A stretch of 33,350 bases of DNA from Thermus brockianus (GTDB taxonomy: Bacteria > Deinococcota > Deinococci > Deinococcales > Thermaceae). The stretch lies in contig NZ_JAKEDV010000002.1 in the NCBI RefSeq assembly GCF_021462505.1, positions 1 to 33,350 of the forward strand, in the 5' to 3' direction. Under the pieces are notes generated by a model. It searched no databases and was not told where the DNA came from. It worked only from the letters and a program-made list of their open reading frames with translations. Made by a program: the position numbers and the translations under genes. The number at the start of each line of letters is the position of its first letter. The stretch's first letter is position 1. This document shows positions 1 to 8,223 of the stretch, piece after piece.

Positions 1-70
<70 letters not shown>

Positions 71-100
71 AAACCCCGGGCTTTTGGCCCGGGGTTTTTT
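71..100 (+). terminator. Rho-independent terminator after tRNA-Gly
   Basis: A perfect 8-bp stem CCCCGGGC (74-81) / GCCCGGGG (87-94) with loop TTTTG is followed by TTTTTT (95-100). It starts right after the tRNA CCA. The stop codon of the convergent phosphatase gene lies at 99-101, within its edge. The stem can also form in the opposite transcript, but only a short T run follows there, so it mainly serves the tRNA. Confidence 0.9.
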
Positions 101-728
101 ATTGCACGCTCTCGTCGGAAAGCCAGTCCGCCCAGGTTTCCAGATGGGCCACGTCGGATACGGTGAGCACCTCCCGGTTGGGAAGCTGGATGCGGGTGAT
201 GGAGGTGTTGGGGATGTGCACCCGGCGCCAGGCGTGGCCCTCCAGGTCTAGGGCCAGTTTGAGCGCCGCTCGGATCACGCCCCCGTGCGTCACCAGGAGG
301 TGGCGGCCGGGAGGGAGGCTTTCCCAAAAGGAGAGGAGGCGCTGGGCGAGGTCCGCCATGCTCTCTCCCCCGGGACGGGGGGTGTGCCAGGGGTCCTCCT
401 GTGCTTTTCGCATGAAATCGGGGAAACGGGCTTCGGCTTCTTCCCGACCGAGGCCAGCGAGCTCCCCCACGTCAATCTCCCGAAGGAGGGGGGTGGTCTT
501 TAAGGGGAGGCCCAGGACCGCCGCCAAGGGCTCGGCGGTTTCCCTGGCCCGGCGCAGGTCGGAGGAGAATAGCCCGTCAAAGGGAAGGCGGCTTCGGGCC
601 AGGCGCTGGGCCAGGCGGAAGGCCTGGCCGATCCCCACGGGGGAGAGGGGGACGTCCAGGTGGCCTTGGAACCGCTTCTTGACGTTCCACTCCGTTTCGC
701 CGTGGCGGATGAGCCAAAGCTCCTTCAT
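99..728 (-). CDS. Histidine phosphatase family protein (phosphoglycerate mutase-like)
   Basis: This 209-residue protein belongs to the branch-2 histidine phosphatase superfamily. The N-terminal motif LIRHGETEWN carries the phospho-accepting His9, and VTHGG carries the second catalytic His148. RRARETAEPL holds the usual phosphate-pocket arginines. These enzymes remove phosphate from small metabolites; alpha-ribazole phosphatase (cobalamin synthesis) and broad-specificity GpmB-like phosphatases are the closest types. The sequence alone does not separate them, and no cobalamin gene lies nearby. Its ATG overlaps the purM stop in an ATGA arrangement, so translation is probably coupled to purM. It ends against the terminator shared with the tRNA gene. 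Confidence 0.88.
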   Translation of the reverse strand: MKELWLIRHGETEWNVKKRFQGHLDVPLSPVGIGQAFRLAQRLARSRLPFDGLFSSDLRRARETAEPLAAVLGLPLKTTPLLREIDVGELAGLGREEAEARFPDFMRKAQEDPWHTPRPGGESMADLAQRLLSFWESLPPGRHLLVTHGGVIRAALKLALDLEGHAWRRVHIPNTSITRIQLPNREVLTVSDVAHLETWADWLSDESVQ

Positions 729-1726
729 AAGAGGCGCACTCCGCTCCCGCGAACCACCCGGCCCACCCGGTAGCCCTCCACCAGGGCGAGGGCTTTCGCC
801 GCCTCGCTTTCGGGGAGGATGAGGATGAGCCCAAGGCCCATGTTGAAGACCCGGTACATCTCCTCCTCGGGGATCTCCCCCAGGCGTTGCAGGTAGGGGA
901 AGATGGGGGGGATGGGCCAGGTGCCCTTTTGGACCTCCGCCCCCAGGCCTTCGGGAAGGGCGCGGGGGAGGTTCTCGGGAAGCCCGCCGCCCGTGATGTG
1001 GGCGATGGCGTGGAGCTCTACCCCCGCTTCCTTCAGGCGCAAGAACTCTTCCAGGTAGGCCCGGTGGGGGCGGAGGAGGGCTTCTTTGAGGCTTTCCCCG
1101 AGTTCCGGCACGGGAGCGAAGAGGTCCTGCCCAGCCACTACCTTGCGGATGAGGGAGTAGCCGTTGGTGTGGGGGCCGGTGGAGGGGAGGGCGAGGAGGA
1201 CGTCCCCTTCCCGCACCCGTTCGGGGCCTAGGATCTCGGAGCGCTCCACCACCCCCACCAGGGTGCCCGCCACGTCCCAGGCCCCTTCCCGGTAGACCCC
1301 GGGCATCTCCGCCGTTTCCCCGCCCAAGAGGGGGATGGAGAGGGCCCGGCAGGCCTGGGCCAAGGAGGTGAGAAGGGCGGCGAGGACGGGCTCTTCCAGG
1401 CGGCTTGCCGCCAGGTAGTCCAGGAAAAAGAGGGGCCTAGCCCCTTGGCAGAGGAGGTCGTTCACCGAGTGGTTCACCAGGTCAAAGCCGATCCCCGAAA
1501 CGTCCCCGGCCTCGAGGGCAAGGAGGGTCTTGGTGCCCACCCCGTCCGTGGTGGCCACCAAGACAGGGTGCTCCATTCCCTTCAAGGCCTTGGCGTCAAA
1601 AAGCCCCCCAAAGGCGCCTAGGCCCCTCAGGACCTCCTCCGTGTAGGTGGCGGCGATGGCGGCCTTGGCCCGCTTCAGGGCCTCGGCCTTGGCCTCTATG
1701 TGGACCCCGGCCTCCTCGTAGCGCAT
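725..1726 (-). CDS. purM: Phosphoribosylformylglycinamidine cyclo-ligase (AIR synthetase)
   Basis: PurM closes the imidazole ring of FGAM with ATP to give AIR, the fifth step of purine synthesis in the cytosol. The 333 residues match the usual family length of about 330-350. Recognisable motifs are TTDGVGTKTLLA near residue 60, LLGGETAEMPGVY, the C-terminal HITGGGLPENLPR and VFNMGLG. These are the ATP/substrate-binding elements of the PurM fold. The gene follows gatB by 5 nt. A -10-like TAGGAT overlapping the gatB stop lies 7 nt before the ATG and no Shine-Dalgarno is present, so it may also be made from a leaderless internal transcript. The next gene overlaps it by 4 nt. Confidence 0.97.
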   Translation of the reverse strand: MRYEEAGVHIEAKAEALKRAKAAIAATYTEEVLRGLGAFGGLFDAKALKGMEHPVLVATTDGVGTKTLLALEAGDVSGIGFDLVNHSVNDLLCQGARPLFFLDYLAASRLEEPVLAALLTSLAQACRALSIPLLGGETAEMPGVYREGAWDVAGTLVGVVERSEILGPERVREGDVLLALPSTGPHTNGYSLIRKVVAGQDLFAPVPELGESLKEALLRPHRAYLEEFLRLKEAGVELHAIAHITGGGLPENLPRALPEGLGAEVQKGTWPIPPIFPYLQRLGEIPEEEMYRVFNMGLGLILILPESEAAKALALVEGYRVGRVVRGSGVRLL

Positions 1727-1731
1727 CGGCC

Positions 1732-3141
1732 CTATCCTACCCCAAGGGCCTCCTCCAGGAGGCGGCGCACCAGGTCGGGCCGGGCCTGGCCCTTGGTCCT
1801 CCGCATCACCTGGCCCACCAGGGCGTCCAGGGCCTTGAGCTTGCCCTGGCGCACGCTTTCCGCTGCCTCGGGCATGGCGGCGATCACCTCGGCCACCACC
1901 CCCTTTAGGGCGCCCTCGTCCGCCACCACCCGTAGCCCCCGCGCCCGCACCAGGGCCTCGGGGTCCTGGCCTTCCAGGACCTCGGGAAGGAGTTCCTTGG
2001 CCACCCGGCTCGTGATCTCCCCCCGCTCAAAGAGGGCCACCAGGCGGGAAAGCCCCTCGGGGGTGAGGCGGGTTTCCTCCAGGGCGAGGCCCCGCTCGTT
2101 GAGGAGGCCTGCCACGTCGGCCAAAAGCCAGTTGGCGAGGGCCTGGGGGGAGGCTTCCCCTAGCGCCAGGGCCCGGTCCAGGAAGCGGGCGAGGGAGGGG
2201 GTGTAGGCCAGAACCTCGGCGTCCTTCTCCTTGATGCCCAGGGAGCGGTAGCGGGCCTCTTTTTCCCAAGGGAGCTCGGGGAGGCCCATCCGGATCTCCT
2301 CTAGCCAGGACCGGGGGATGGGGACGGGGGGGATATCGGGCTCGGGGAAGTAGCGGTAGTCCGCCTCCTCCTCCTTGGTGCGCATGGGGTAGGTCTTGCC
2401 GCTTCCCTCCTCAAAGCCCATGGTGGCCTGCTTGACCCGTTCGCCCCGCCTTAAGATTTCCGTTTGCCGGCGGATCTCGTACTCCAGGGCCCGCTGGACG
2501 CTCTTGAAGGAGTTGAGGTTTTTGATCTCCACCTTGGTGCCCAAAGGCTCCCCTATCCGGCGCACGGAAACGTTCACGTCCGCCCTTAGCTTGCCCTCTT
2601 CGGGGCTGGCCTCGGAGATGCCCAGGGTCTGGACCAGGGCCTGGATGCGCTGCAGGAAAAGCCGGGCCTCCTCGGGGGTGGCGAGGTCGGGCTCGGTGAC
2701 GAGCTCAATGAGGGGGCTTCCCGCCCGGTTCAGGTCCAGGAGGGTGCGGCCCTCCAGGTGGAGGCTTTTCCCGGCATCCTCCTCCAGGTGGAGGCGCTTG
2801 ATGCGCACCTCCCGCCCTCCCAAGGGCAAGGCCCCCCCTTCCCCCAAGGGCAGGTTGTACTGGCTGATCTGGTAGTTCTTGGGCAGGTCGGGGTAGAAGT
2901 AGTTCTTGCGGTGGAAGAGGAGCTTCTCCGGCACCCGGCTTCCCAGGGCCAGGGCGAGGCGCAGGCCGAACTCCACCGCTTTCCGGTTGGGGACGGGGAG
3001 GGTCCCGGGAAGGCCCAGGCAGATGGGGCAGACGTGGGTGTTGGGCTCGGCCCCAAAGTAGTCGGCCTGGCAGCCGCAAAAGGCCTTGGTCCGGGTTTTC
3101 AGGTGAAGGTGGACCTCGAGGCCGATGACGGCTTCGTACAT
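1732..3141 (-). CDS. gatB: Asp-tRNA(Asn)/Glu-tRNA(Gln) amidotransferase subunit B
   Basis: GatB is the tRNA-binding and kinase subunit of GatCAB, which amidates mischarged Glu-tRNA(Gln) and/or Asp-tRNA(Asn). The 469-residue length is typical. The N-terminus has YEAVIGLEVH and a four-cysteine zinc site, C22, C24, C38 and C41. KNYFYPDLPKNYQISQY and GKSLHL are kinase-domain hallmarks, RADVNVSVR and KVEIKNLNS follow, and a C-terminal YqeY-like tail ends with RRTKGQARPDLVRRLLEEAL. gatA and gatC are not in the window. It starts 17 nt after pilT with its own -10-like TAAACT and no Shine-Dalgarno, so leaderless expression independent of the pilus genes is likely. Confidence 0.97.
   Translation of the reverse strand: MYEAVIGLEVHLHLKTRTKAFCGCQADYFGAEPNTHVCPICLGLPGTLPVPNRKAVEFGLRLALALGSRVPEKLLFHRKNYFYPDLPKNYQISQYNLPLGEGGALPLGGREVRIKRLHLEEDAGKSLHLEGRTLLDLNRAGSPLIELVTEPDLATPEEARLFLQRIQALVQTLGISEASPEEGKLRADVNVSVRRIGEPLGTKVEIKNLNSFKSVQRALEYEIRRQTEILRRGERVKQATMGFEEGSGKTYPMRTKEEEADYRYFPEPDIPPVPIPRSWLEEIRMGLPELPWEKEARYRSLGIKEKDAEVLAYTPSLARFLDRALALGEASPQALANWLLADVAGLLNERGLALEETRLTPEGLSRLVALFERGEITSRVAKELLPEVLEGQDPEALVRARGLRVVADEGALKGVVAEVIAAMPEAAESVRQGKLKALDALVGQVMRRTKGQARPDLVRRLLEEALGVG
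1734..1739 (-). promoter_or_regulatory. -10 box TAGGAT for leaderless purM, overlapping the gatB stop
   Basis: On the minus strand TAGGAT is followed by 7 nt (AGGGCCG) and the purM ATG. The last gatB codons, GTA GGA TAG, themselves make up the box. No convincing -35 is visible. The placement matches leaderless promoters in this phylum. Confidence 0.55.
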
Positions 3142-3148
3142 GCCCTAA

Positions 3149-3154
3149 AGTTTA
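3149..3154 (-). promoter_or_regulatory. -10 box TAAACT for leaderless gatB
   Basis: TAAACT on the minus strand is followed by TTAGGGC (7 nt) and the gatB ATG. It sits in the 17-nt gap between pilT and gatB. No clear -35 is visible. Confidence 0.5.
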
Positions 3155-3158
3155 CCCG

Positions 3159-4244
3159 TTAGCGCTTGGTGCCCTCCTGCACCCCGGCGAGGCGCATGAA
3201 CTCCTTGGGGTCCACCGCCCGGGAGAGGCCCATCTCGTAGGTGATGAGCTTGCGCTTGTAGAGGTCCGCCAGGCAGGCGTCCATGGTGATCATGCCGTAC
3301 TGCCCCCCGGTCTGGATCACGCTCCGAAGCTGGTGGCTCTTGCCCTCGCGGATGAGGGCCCGCACCGCCGGGGTGGCGATCATGAGCTCGTAGGCCAGGA
3401 CCCGCCCCCCGCCGAAGGCCTTGGGGAGGAGTTGCTGGGTGAGCACGGCCACCAGGTTGTTGGAAAGCTGCACCCGCACCTGTTCCTGCTGGTTCTCCGG
3501 GAAGACGTCAATGATGCGGTCAATGGTTTCCGGGGCGGAGTTGGTGTGTAGGGTGCCCATGACCAGGTGGCCGGTTTCGGCGGCGGTGATGGCGGCGGCG
3601 ATGGTTTCGTAGTCCCGCATCTCCCCCACCAGGATCACGTCCGGCGCCTGGCGCAACACGCTCCTTAGGGCCTTGTGGAAGCTGTGGGTGTCAGCCCCGA
3701 TCTCCCGTTGGTTGATGATGGCCTTCTTGTGCCGGTGGAAAAACTCTATGGGGTCCTCAATGGTGACGATGTGCACCGGCTTGCGCTCGTTGATGTAGTC
3801 AATCATGGAGGCCAAGGTGGTGCTCTTGCCGCTTCCCGTGGGGCCCGTCACCAGGACCAAGCCCCTGGGGGCCATGGCGATCTCGGCAATGTTCTTGGGC
3901 AGACCTAGCTCCTCAAAGCTCTTGATGACCGCCGGCACCACCCGGAGGACCCCCCCCACGCTTCCCCGCTGGAGGAAGACGTTCACCCGGTAGCGCCCTT
4001 TGCCCGGGAGGCTAAAGGAGAAGTCCAGCTCCTTCTCCTCCTCAAAGACCCGCTGCTGCTTCTCGTCCATGAGGGCGTACATGAGGCGCCGGGTGTCCTG
4101 GGGGCTTAGGGGCTCGTACTCCGTGGGGTGGAACTCCCCGTCCACCTTGATCATGGGGGGGAGGCCCACGGTGATCACCAGGTCGCTGGCTCCCCGCTCC
4201 ACGGCCAGGGTCAAAAGGTCCACGATATCCGGGGTCTTGGGCAT
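3159..4244 (-). CDS. pilT: Type IV pilus retraction ATPase PilT
   Basis: PilT is the hexameric cytoplasmic ATPase that depolymerises type IV pili, driving twitching and DNA uptake. The protein has 361 residues from the chosen start. Walker A GPTGSGKS lies at 134-141, the Walker B region reads PDVILVGEMRD, and the retraction-ATPase loop VGEMRDYETIAAAITAAETGH (21 residues, here spread over the catalytic core) is followed by GTLHTNSAPETIDRIIDVFP. The reading frame is open back to a GTG at 4259, but AAGGAGG (4250-4256) is well spaced for the ATG at 4244, which I prefer. It lies 11 nt after pilF, so the extension and retraction motors are co-transcribed. Confidence 0.96.
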   Translation of the reverse strand: MPKTPDIVDLLTLAVERGASDLVITVGLPPMIKVDGEFHPTEYEPLSPQDTRRLMYALMDEKQQRVFEEEKELDFSFSLPGKGRYRVNVFLQRGSVGGVLRVVPAVIKSFEELGLPKNIAEIAMAPRGLVLVTGPTGSGKSTTLASMIDYINERKPVHIVTIEDPIEFFHRHKKAIINQREIGADTHSFHKALRSVLRQAPDVILVGEMRDYETIAAAITAAETGHLVMGTLHTNSAPETIDRIIDVFPENQQEQVRVQLSNNLVAVLTQQLLPKAFGGGRVLAYELMIATPAVRALIREGKSHQLRSVIQTGGQYGMITMDACLADLYKRKLITYEMGLSRAVDPKEFMRLAGVQEGTKR

Positions 4245-4255
4245 GACTGCCTCCT

Positions 4256-6925
4256 TCACTCAATGGTACGCGCCAGGACCTCCTCGAGGGTGGTAATCCC
4301 CTGGAGGGCCTTGTAGACGCCGTCTTCCCGCAAGGTCCTCATGCCCTTCTTGCGGGCGATCTCCTTGATTTCCGTGGCGGACTTCCCCGCCACGATGGCG
4401 TGGCGGATCTCGTCGTCCACCACCAGAAGCTCGTGGATGGCGTAGCGGCCCTTGTACCCCGTGCCCCCGCACCGCTCGCATCCCGTGCCCTTGTAGAGCT
4501 TCACCCCTTGCATCTCCTCCTCGGGGATGCCGAGCCGGCGGAGCACCTCCGGGTCGGGCTTCACCTCCACTTTGCAGTGGTCGCAGATCTTGCGCACCAG
4601 GCGCTGGGAAAGGACGCCGATAAGGGCAGCGGAGATGTTGAAAAGCTCCACCCCCATCTCGTCCAAGCGGGTGATGGCCTGGGCGGCGTCGTTGGTGTGC
4701 AGGGTGGCGATGACCAGGTGGCCGGTGAGGGCCGCTTCCGTGGCGATCTTGGCGGTTTCCGAGTCGCGGATCTCCCCCACCATGATGATGTCCGGGTCCT
4801 GGCGCAGGAAGGCGCGCAAGGCCCGGGCGAAGGTGAGCCCGGCCTGGGGGTTCACCTGGGTCTGGTTGATGCCGGGGATCTCGTACTCCACGGGGTCTTC
4901 AATGGTCTGGGTGTTCTTATCGGGGGTGGCGATGCGCTTCAGGATGGAAAAGGTGGTGAAGCTCTTGCCGCTTCCCGTGGGGCCGGTGATAAGGAAGATG
5001 CCGTAGGGTTTGGAGATCACCTCCTGGAAGCGCTCAAAGACCCCGGGGGCAAAGCCCAGTTGCTCTATCTCGGGGATGTCCGCCGCCTTCTTCAAAAGGC
5101 GCATCACCGCCTTTTCCCCGTAGACCGTGGGCAGGGTGGAAAGCCGCAGGTCCACGTCAATGGCCCCTTCCCGGTAGCGCACGCGGCCGTCCTGGGGGAG
5201 GCGCTTTTCCGCGATGTTGAGCCCGCCCATGATCTTGATGACGCTGATCACCGGACCCAAGGCCCCCTTGGGCAAGGTGGTGTACTGGCGCAAGGTGCCG
5301 TCAATCCTAAGGCGCACCAGGACGTCCGACTGCCTGGGCTCCACGTGGATATCGGAAGCGTCTTGGAGGTAGGCCTCCCGGATCACCTGCTTGACGAAGC
5401 GCTGGGCGGCGCTTTCGTCTAGCTCCGTGGTGAGGGCTTCCTCCTCCGCCTGGTACCCCTTGGAGAGCTCCTTGGCCAACTCACCGAGCTCCTCCTTGCC
5501 GTAGAAGCGCTCAATGAGCTTGACGATGGCCGCTTCGGTGGCCACGGCGGGGGTCACCTCGTACCCCAGGCCCTTCCGCTTCAAGGCCAGGCGCACGTCG
5601 TCCAGGGCCAGGATGTTCCGGGGGTCTTTCATGAGGAGGACCAAGGTTTTCCCCTCCAGGTGGTGGGGGAAGACGCCGTAGCGCCGGGCCAGATCCTCGG
5701 GGATGAGGAGGGCGGCCCCGGGGTCCGGGGGGTTTTCCTGGGGGTCAATGTAGGGGTAGCCCAGCTGGGCGGCCACCGCCTGGGCCAAAGCCTCGGGCTT
5801 GAGCTTGCCCGACTGGACCAGGGTGTCCTCCAGGCGGCCTCCCCCTTGGCGTTGCTTCTTGAGGGCCTCCTCCACGTCCTCGGGGCGGGCGAGGCCCAGC
5901 TCCACCAGGATCTCCCCCAGAGGCTTCGCCTTGGGGAGGCGCTTTTGCACCTCCAAGGCCTCCCGCAGGTGTTCCCGGCTCAGGCGGCCCTCCTGCACCA
6001 AGACCTCGCCCAACCGCCCCTTTTCCGGGTAGGCCCGGTGGAAGAGGGCCTCCCAGGCCTTGGGCAGGGTGAGGTAGAAGCGAGCGGGGCGGCCCAAAAG
6101 CTCCTCCACCGCCTCCTTGTGCCGGGGGTCAGCCAGGACCACCTCCACCTTGCCCTCGCGGATGGCCACGGGGACGGCGCTAAAGCGCAAGGCGTCCGAG
6201 CGGAGGAGGAGGGCGGTGGCGGCGGGGTCAGGAGTTAGCCCTTCGGTGGTGGGCAAAAATTCTAGCCCCTTTTGCTCGGCCAGCGCACGGTAGAGGGCTT
6301 CTTCGGAAAGGCCCTTGCGCACCAGGATCTGGCCCAAAAGGTCCCCCGTCCTCTCCTGCTCCACCAAGGCCTCCTCCAGGGTTTCCCGGTCAATGAGGCC
6401 CTTCCCTAGGAGGAGTTCCCCTAGCCGAAGCTCCCCTTGGCTTGGGCCTGTGGGCGGGGGCGGGAGGGGCAGGCCGAGCTCGGGGTAGTGCTTGGCCAGG
6501 GCGTACTGGAAGGCGCTCTTGGTGGCCTGGTAGGGCTCCACCACGAGGCCCGTGAGGTCCTCCACCTCCTCGAGGGCCAAGGTGTCCAAGGGGTTCACGA
6601 AGGCCACCCGCACCACCCCCGCCTCCTCGTCCAGGGCGAAGGGGATGGCCCCCAGCTCCTTGGCCTTCTCCGCTGGCAAGAGGGCCTTTACCTTCGGGGG
6701 GATTTCCAGCTGGTGGAGCTCCACCAGGGGGATTCCGAAGTGGTCCTCAATGGCCTGGGCGATGCGCCTTTCCGAGAGGAGGCCCGAGTCCACGATGACC
6801 TCCGCCAGGCTTCCCCCCACCTCCCGGTGCTTCTCCAGGGCGAGTTGGAGCTCCTCGTCCGTGAGGAGCCCCGCATCCAAAAGGATGGCCCCAAGCCGCT
6901 TGTCGCCGATGGTCAGCACGCTCAT
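4256..6925 (-). CDS. pilF: Type IV pilus assembly ATPase PilF (PilB family) with triplicated GSPII domains
   Basis: This is the motor for pilus extension, also needed for natural transformation in Thermus. At 889 residues it is far longer than ordinary PilB (about 570), because three GSPII/MshEN-type domains precede the ATPase: roughly 1-150, 165-300 and 303-465. Each begins with a RLGxxL...G...LxxAL helical unit. A PilB core follows, with Walker A GPTGSGKS at 648-655, the Walker B region DPDIIMVGEIRD and GHLVIATLHTNDA. A zinc site of the PilB type is formed by C781, C784, C816 and C819. T. thermophilus PilF is known to bind cyclic di-GMP through its second GSPII domain. The gene has a GGGGAGGGAG Shine-Dalgarno, overlaps the HAD gene by 4 nt and precedes pilT. 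Confidence 0.96.
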   Translation of the reverse strand: MSVLTIGDKRLGAILLDAGLLTDEELQLALEKHREVGGSLAEVIVDSGLLSERRIAQAIEDHFGIPLVELHQLEIPPKVKALLPAEKAKELGAIPFALDEEAGVVRVAFVNPLDTLALEEVEDLTGLVVEPYQATKSAFQYALAKHYPELGLPLPPPPTGPSQGELRLGELLLGKGLIDRETLEEALVEQERTGDLLGQILVRKGLSEEALYRALAEQKGLEFLPTTEGLTPDPAATALLLRSDALRFSAVPVAIREGKVEVVLADPRHKEAVEELLGRPARFYLTLPKAWEALFHRAYPEKGRLGEVLVQEGRLSREHLREALEVQKRLPKAKPLGEILVELGLARPEDVEEALKKQRQGGGRLEDTLVQSGKLKPEALAQAVAAQLGYPYIDPQENPPDPGAALLIPEDLARRYGVFPHHLEGKTLVLLMKDPRNILALDDVRLALKRKGLGYEVTPAVATEAAIVKLIERFYGKEELGELAKELSKGYQAEEEALTTELDESAAQRFVKQVIREAYLQDASDIHVEPRQSDVLVRLRIDGTLRQYTTLPKGALGPVISVIKIMGGLNIAEKRLPQDGRVRYREGAIDVDLRLSTLPTVYGEKAVMRLLKKAADIPEIEQLGFAPGVFERFQEVISKPYGIFLITGPTGSGKSFTTFSILKRIATPDKNTQTIEDPVEYEIPGINQTQVNPQAGLTFARALRAFLRQDPDIIMVGEIRDSETAKIATEAALTGHLVIATLHTNDAAQAITRLDEMGVELFNISAALIGVLSQRLVRKICDHCKVEVKPDPEVLRRLGIPEEEMQGVKLYKGTGCERCGGTGYKGRYAIHELLVVDDEIRHAIVAGKSATEIKEIARKKGMRTLREDGVYKALQGITTLEEVLARTIE

Positions 6926-7404
6926 GGACTCCCTCCCCAGGGTTTCCTAAACGGAGTTTCCAGCATCCGTATGAAACGCGTGTAAAAGAATTCCTTTTCC
7001 CGCAAGGGGGGCACCAAGACGGTGTAGGCCCCCACCAGGTTCCCCCCCAGGATGTCGGTGAAGACCTGGTCCCCCACCACCGCCACCTCCCGGGCGGGAA
7101 GGCCTAGGGCCTTGAGGGCCTTGGCGAAGCCCAGCCAGGGCTTCAGGGCGGGGGCGTGGCCGGGAAGGCCAAGCCGCTTCTGCACCCGGGCAAAGCGCTC
7201 GGGCAGGGCGTTGGAAAGGAGGTAGATGGGCACCGCCTCCTTAAGGGCGGAAAGCCAAGCGGCGTACTCGGCGGGAAGGGCCTCTTCCCCATAGGGCAAG
7301 AGGGTGTTGTCCAGGTCCAGGATAACCCCCTTAAGCCCCCGCTCTTTAAGCCAGGAAGGGGTGAGGTTAAGGAGGGAAGGGAGGACCTCCCGGGGGAAGA
7401 GCAT
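6922..7404 (-). CDS. YqeG family HAD IIIA-type phosphatase
   Basis: A 160-residue HAD-superfamily phosphatase of the YqeG type. The nucleophile motif is GVILDLDNTLLPYG, with D30 as nucleophile and D32 as acid/base. Motif II is YLLSNA, and the C-terminal VVGDQVFTDILGGN carries the metal-binding aspartate. PPL(R)EKEFFYTRFIRMLE is typical of YqeG ends. The substrate is unknown. The open frame runs up to 7530, but that region overlaps pgeF and lacks HAD similarity, so I start at the ATG at 7404. A CACAAT box 6 nt before this ATG suggests a leaderless start. The stop overlaps the pilF ATG (ATGA), coupling it to the pilus motor genes, possibly only by position. Confidence 0.88.
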   Translation of the reverse strand: MLFPREVLPSLLNLTPSWLKERGLKGVILDLDNTLLPYGEEALPAEYAAWLSALKEAVPIYLLSNALPERFARVQKRLGLPGHAPALKPWLGFAKALKALGLPAREVAVVGDQVFTDILGGNLVGAYTVLVPPLREKEFFYTRFIRMLETPFRKPWGGSP

Positions 7405-7410
7405 GGCCTT

Positions 7411-7416
7411 ATTGTG
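7411..7416 (-). promoter_or_regulatory. Possible -10 box CACAAT for leaderless HAD phosphatase (and pilF/pilT)
   Basis: CACAAT on the minus strand is followed by AAGGCC (6 nt) and ATG, in the 35-nt gap after pgeF. The first base departs from TANNNT, so this box is weaker than the others in the window. Confidence 0.35.
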
Positions 7417-7439
7417 CCACGCCCCGGGTGAACGCCGCC

Positions 7440-8165
7440 TTAACGGGGAAGCATCACAAGACCCCACATCCTCCCCGTCTTCCCCCGGTCGCGGCGGTGG
7501 GAGAAGAGGGCCGGGGAACAGGCGGTGCAAAGCCTAATCCGGTAGATGCGCTTTTCCGAAAGCCCGCTCCGTTTCGCCTGGAGCAGGATTGCCTCCTCCA
7601 GGTCCAGGAGGTACTTGCCCGGGGCGCCTTCGTCCTTGCGGAAGGTGGGAAGACAGGCCTTTTGGAAGGCCTCCACTACCTCCTCCCCCACCTGGTAGCA
7701 GCACCCTCCGATGCCGGGGCCTATGGCCAGGTGGGTTGCCTTGGGGTCTAGTCCTAGGGCCTCGAGGAGGGCGAGGGCCTTGGGCAAAATCCCTCCCACC
7801 ACGCCCCGCCAGCCGGCGTGCAGGGCGGCCACCGCCCCTTGGGGGTGGTAGAGGAGGAGGGGGTAGCAGTCCGCCACCCCCACCCGGAGGAGGAGGCCCG
7901 GGGTGGTGGTGAGGAGGCCATCCCCTTCCCAGACCCCGGGGCCCTCCACGAGGTGGACTTCGGTGCCGTGCACCTGCTTGAGGGCCGCCACCGGGGGGTT
8001 GCCGAAGGCGGTTAGGACCCGGCCTTGGTTCTCCGCCACCTTTTTGGGGTCATCCCCGGTGGCGGGGGAGAGGTTCAGGCTGGCGTAGGGGCCTTGGGAA
8101 ACCCCGCCCAGCCGGGTGGTGAAGCCGTGGGGTGTGGGCAAGGGGGTGGTGAGGAGGGGGACCAC
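7440..8165 (-). CDS. pgeF: Peptidoglycan editing factor PgeF / laccase-domain (YfiH) protein
   Basis: This 241-residue protein belongs to the YfiH (Cu-oxidase_4, 'polyphenol oxidase') family. The family signature GFTTRLGGVSQGPYASLNL is near the N-terminus. The zinc/catalytic triad is visible as H66 (KQVHGTEV), C100 (VADCYPLLL) and H116 (ALHAGWRG). GIGGCCYQVGEEV and the terminal CT...LFSHRRD...GR complete the family pattern. E. coli YfiH corrects peptidoglycan precursors carrying the wrong amino acid; related proteins act on purine nucleosides. The start is a GTG at 8165, preceded at 6 nt by CAGAAT and by no Shine-Dalgarno, so it is probably leaderless. It is divergent from the DUF4395 gene. 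Confidence 0.9.
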   Translation of the reverse strand: MVPLLTTPLPTPHGFTTRLGGVSQGPYASLNLSPATGDDPKKVAENQGRVLTAFGNPPVAALKQVHGTEVHLVEGPGVWEGDGLLTTTPGLLLRVGVADCYPLLLYHPQGAVAALHAGWRGVVGGILPKALALLEALGLDPKATHLAIGPGIGGCCYQVGEEVVEAFQKACLPTFRKDEGAPGKYLLDLEEAILLQAKRSGLSEKRIYRIRLCTACSPALFSHRRDRGKTGRMWGLVMLPR

Positions 8166-8171
8166 GGGACC

Positions 8172-8177
8172 ATTCTG
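8172..8177 (-). promoter_or_regulatory. Possible -10 box CAGAAT for leaderless pgeF
   Basis: CAGAAT on the minus strand is followed by GGTCCC (6 nt) and the GTG start of pgeF. It differs from TANNNT only at the first base. The 21-bp palindrome at 8201-8221 lies about 24 bp upstream of it. Confidence 0.35.
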
Positions 8178-8200
8178 CCACGGGGAGTGTGCCCTTTACC

Positions 8201-8221
8201 CCTAAGCCTCACAGGCTTAGG
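8201..8221. promoter_or_regulatory. 21-bp perfect palindrome (candidate operator) between pgeF and DUF4395 gene
   Basis: Arms CCTAAGCCT (8201-8209) and AGGCTTAGG (8213-8221) are perfectly complementary around CAC. The palindrome fills the -35/spacer zone of the DUF4395 promoter, ending 2 bp before its -10. It is not followed by a T tract in either direction, and both flanking genes run away from it, so a terminator role is excluded. A dimeric repressor site is the simplest reading. Confidence 0.55.
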
Positions 8222-8223
8222 TG

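Noticed and set aside
4400..5422. A 340-codon open frame opposite the PilF ATPase domain
   Set aside because: It is antisense to conserved Walker and zinc motifs and has the same shadow-frame composition; no start signal was found.
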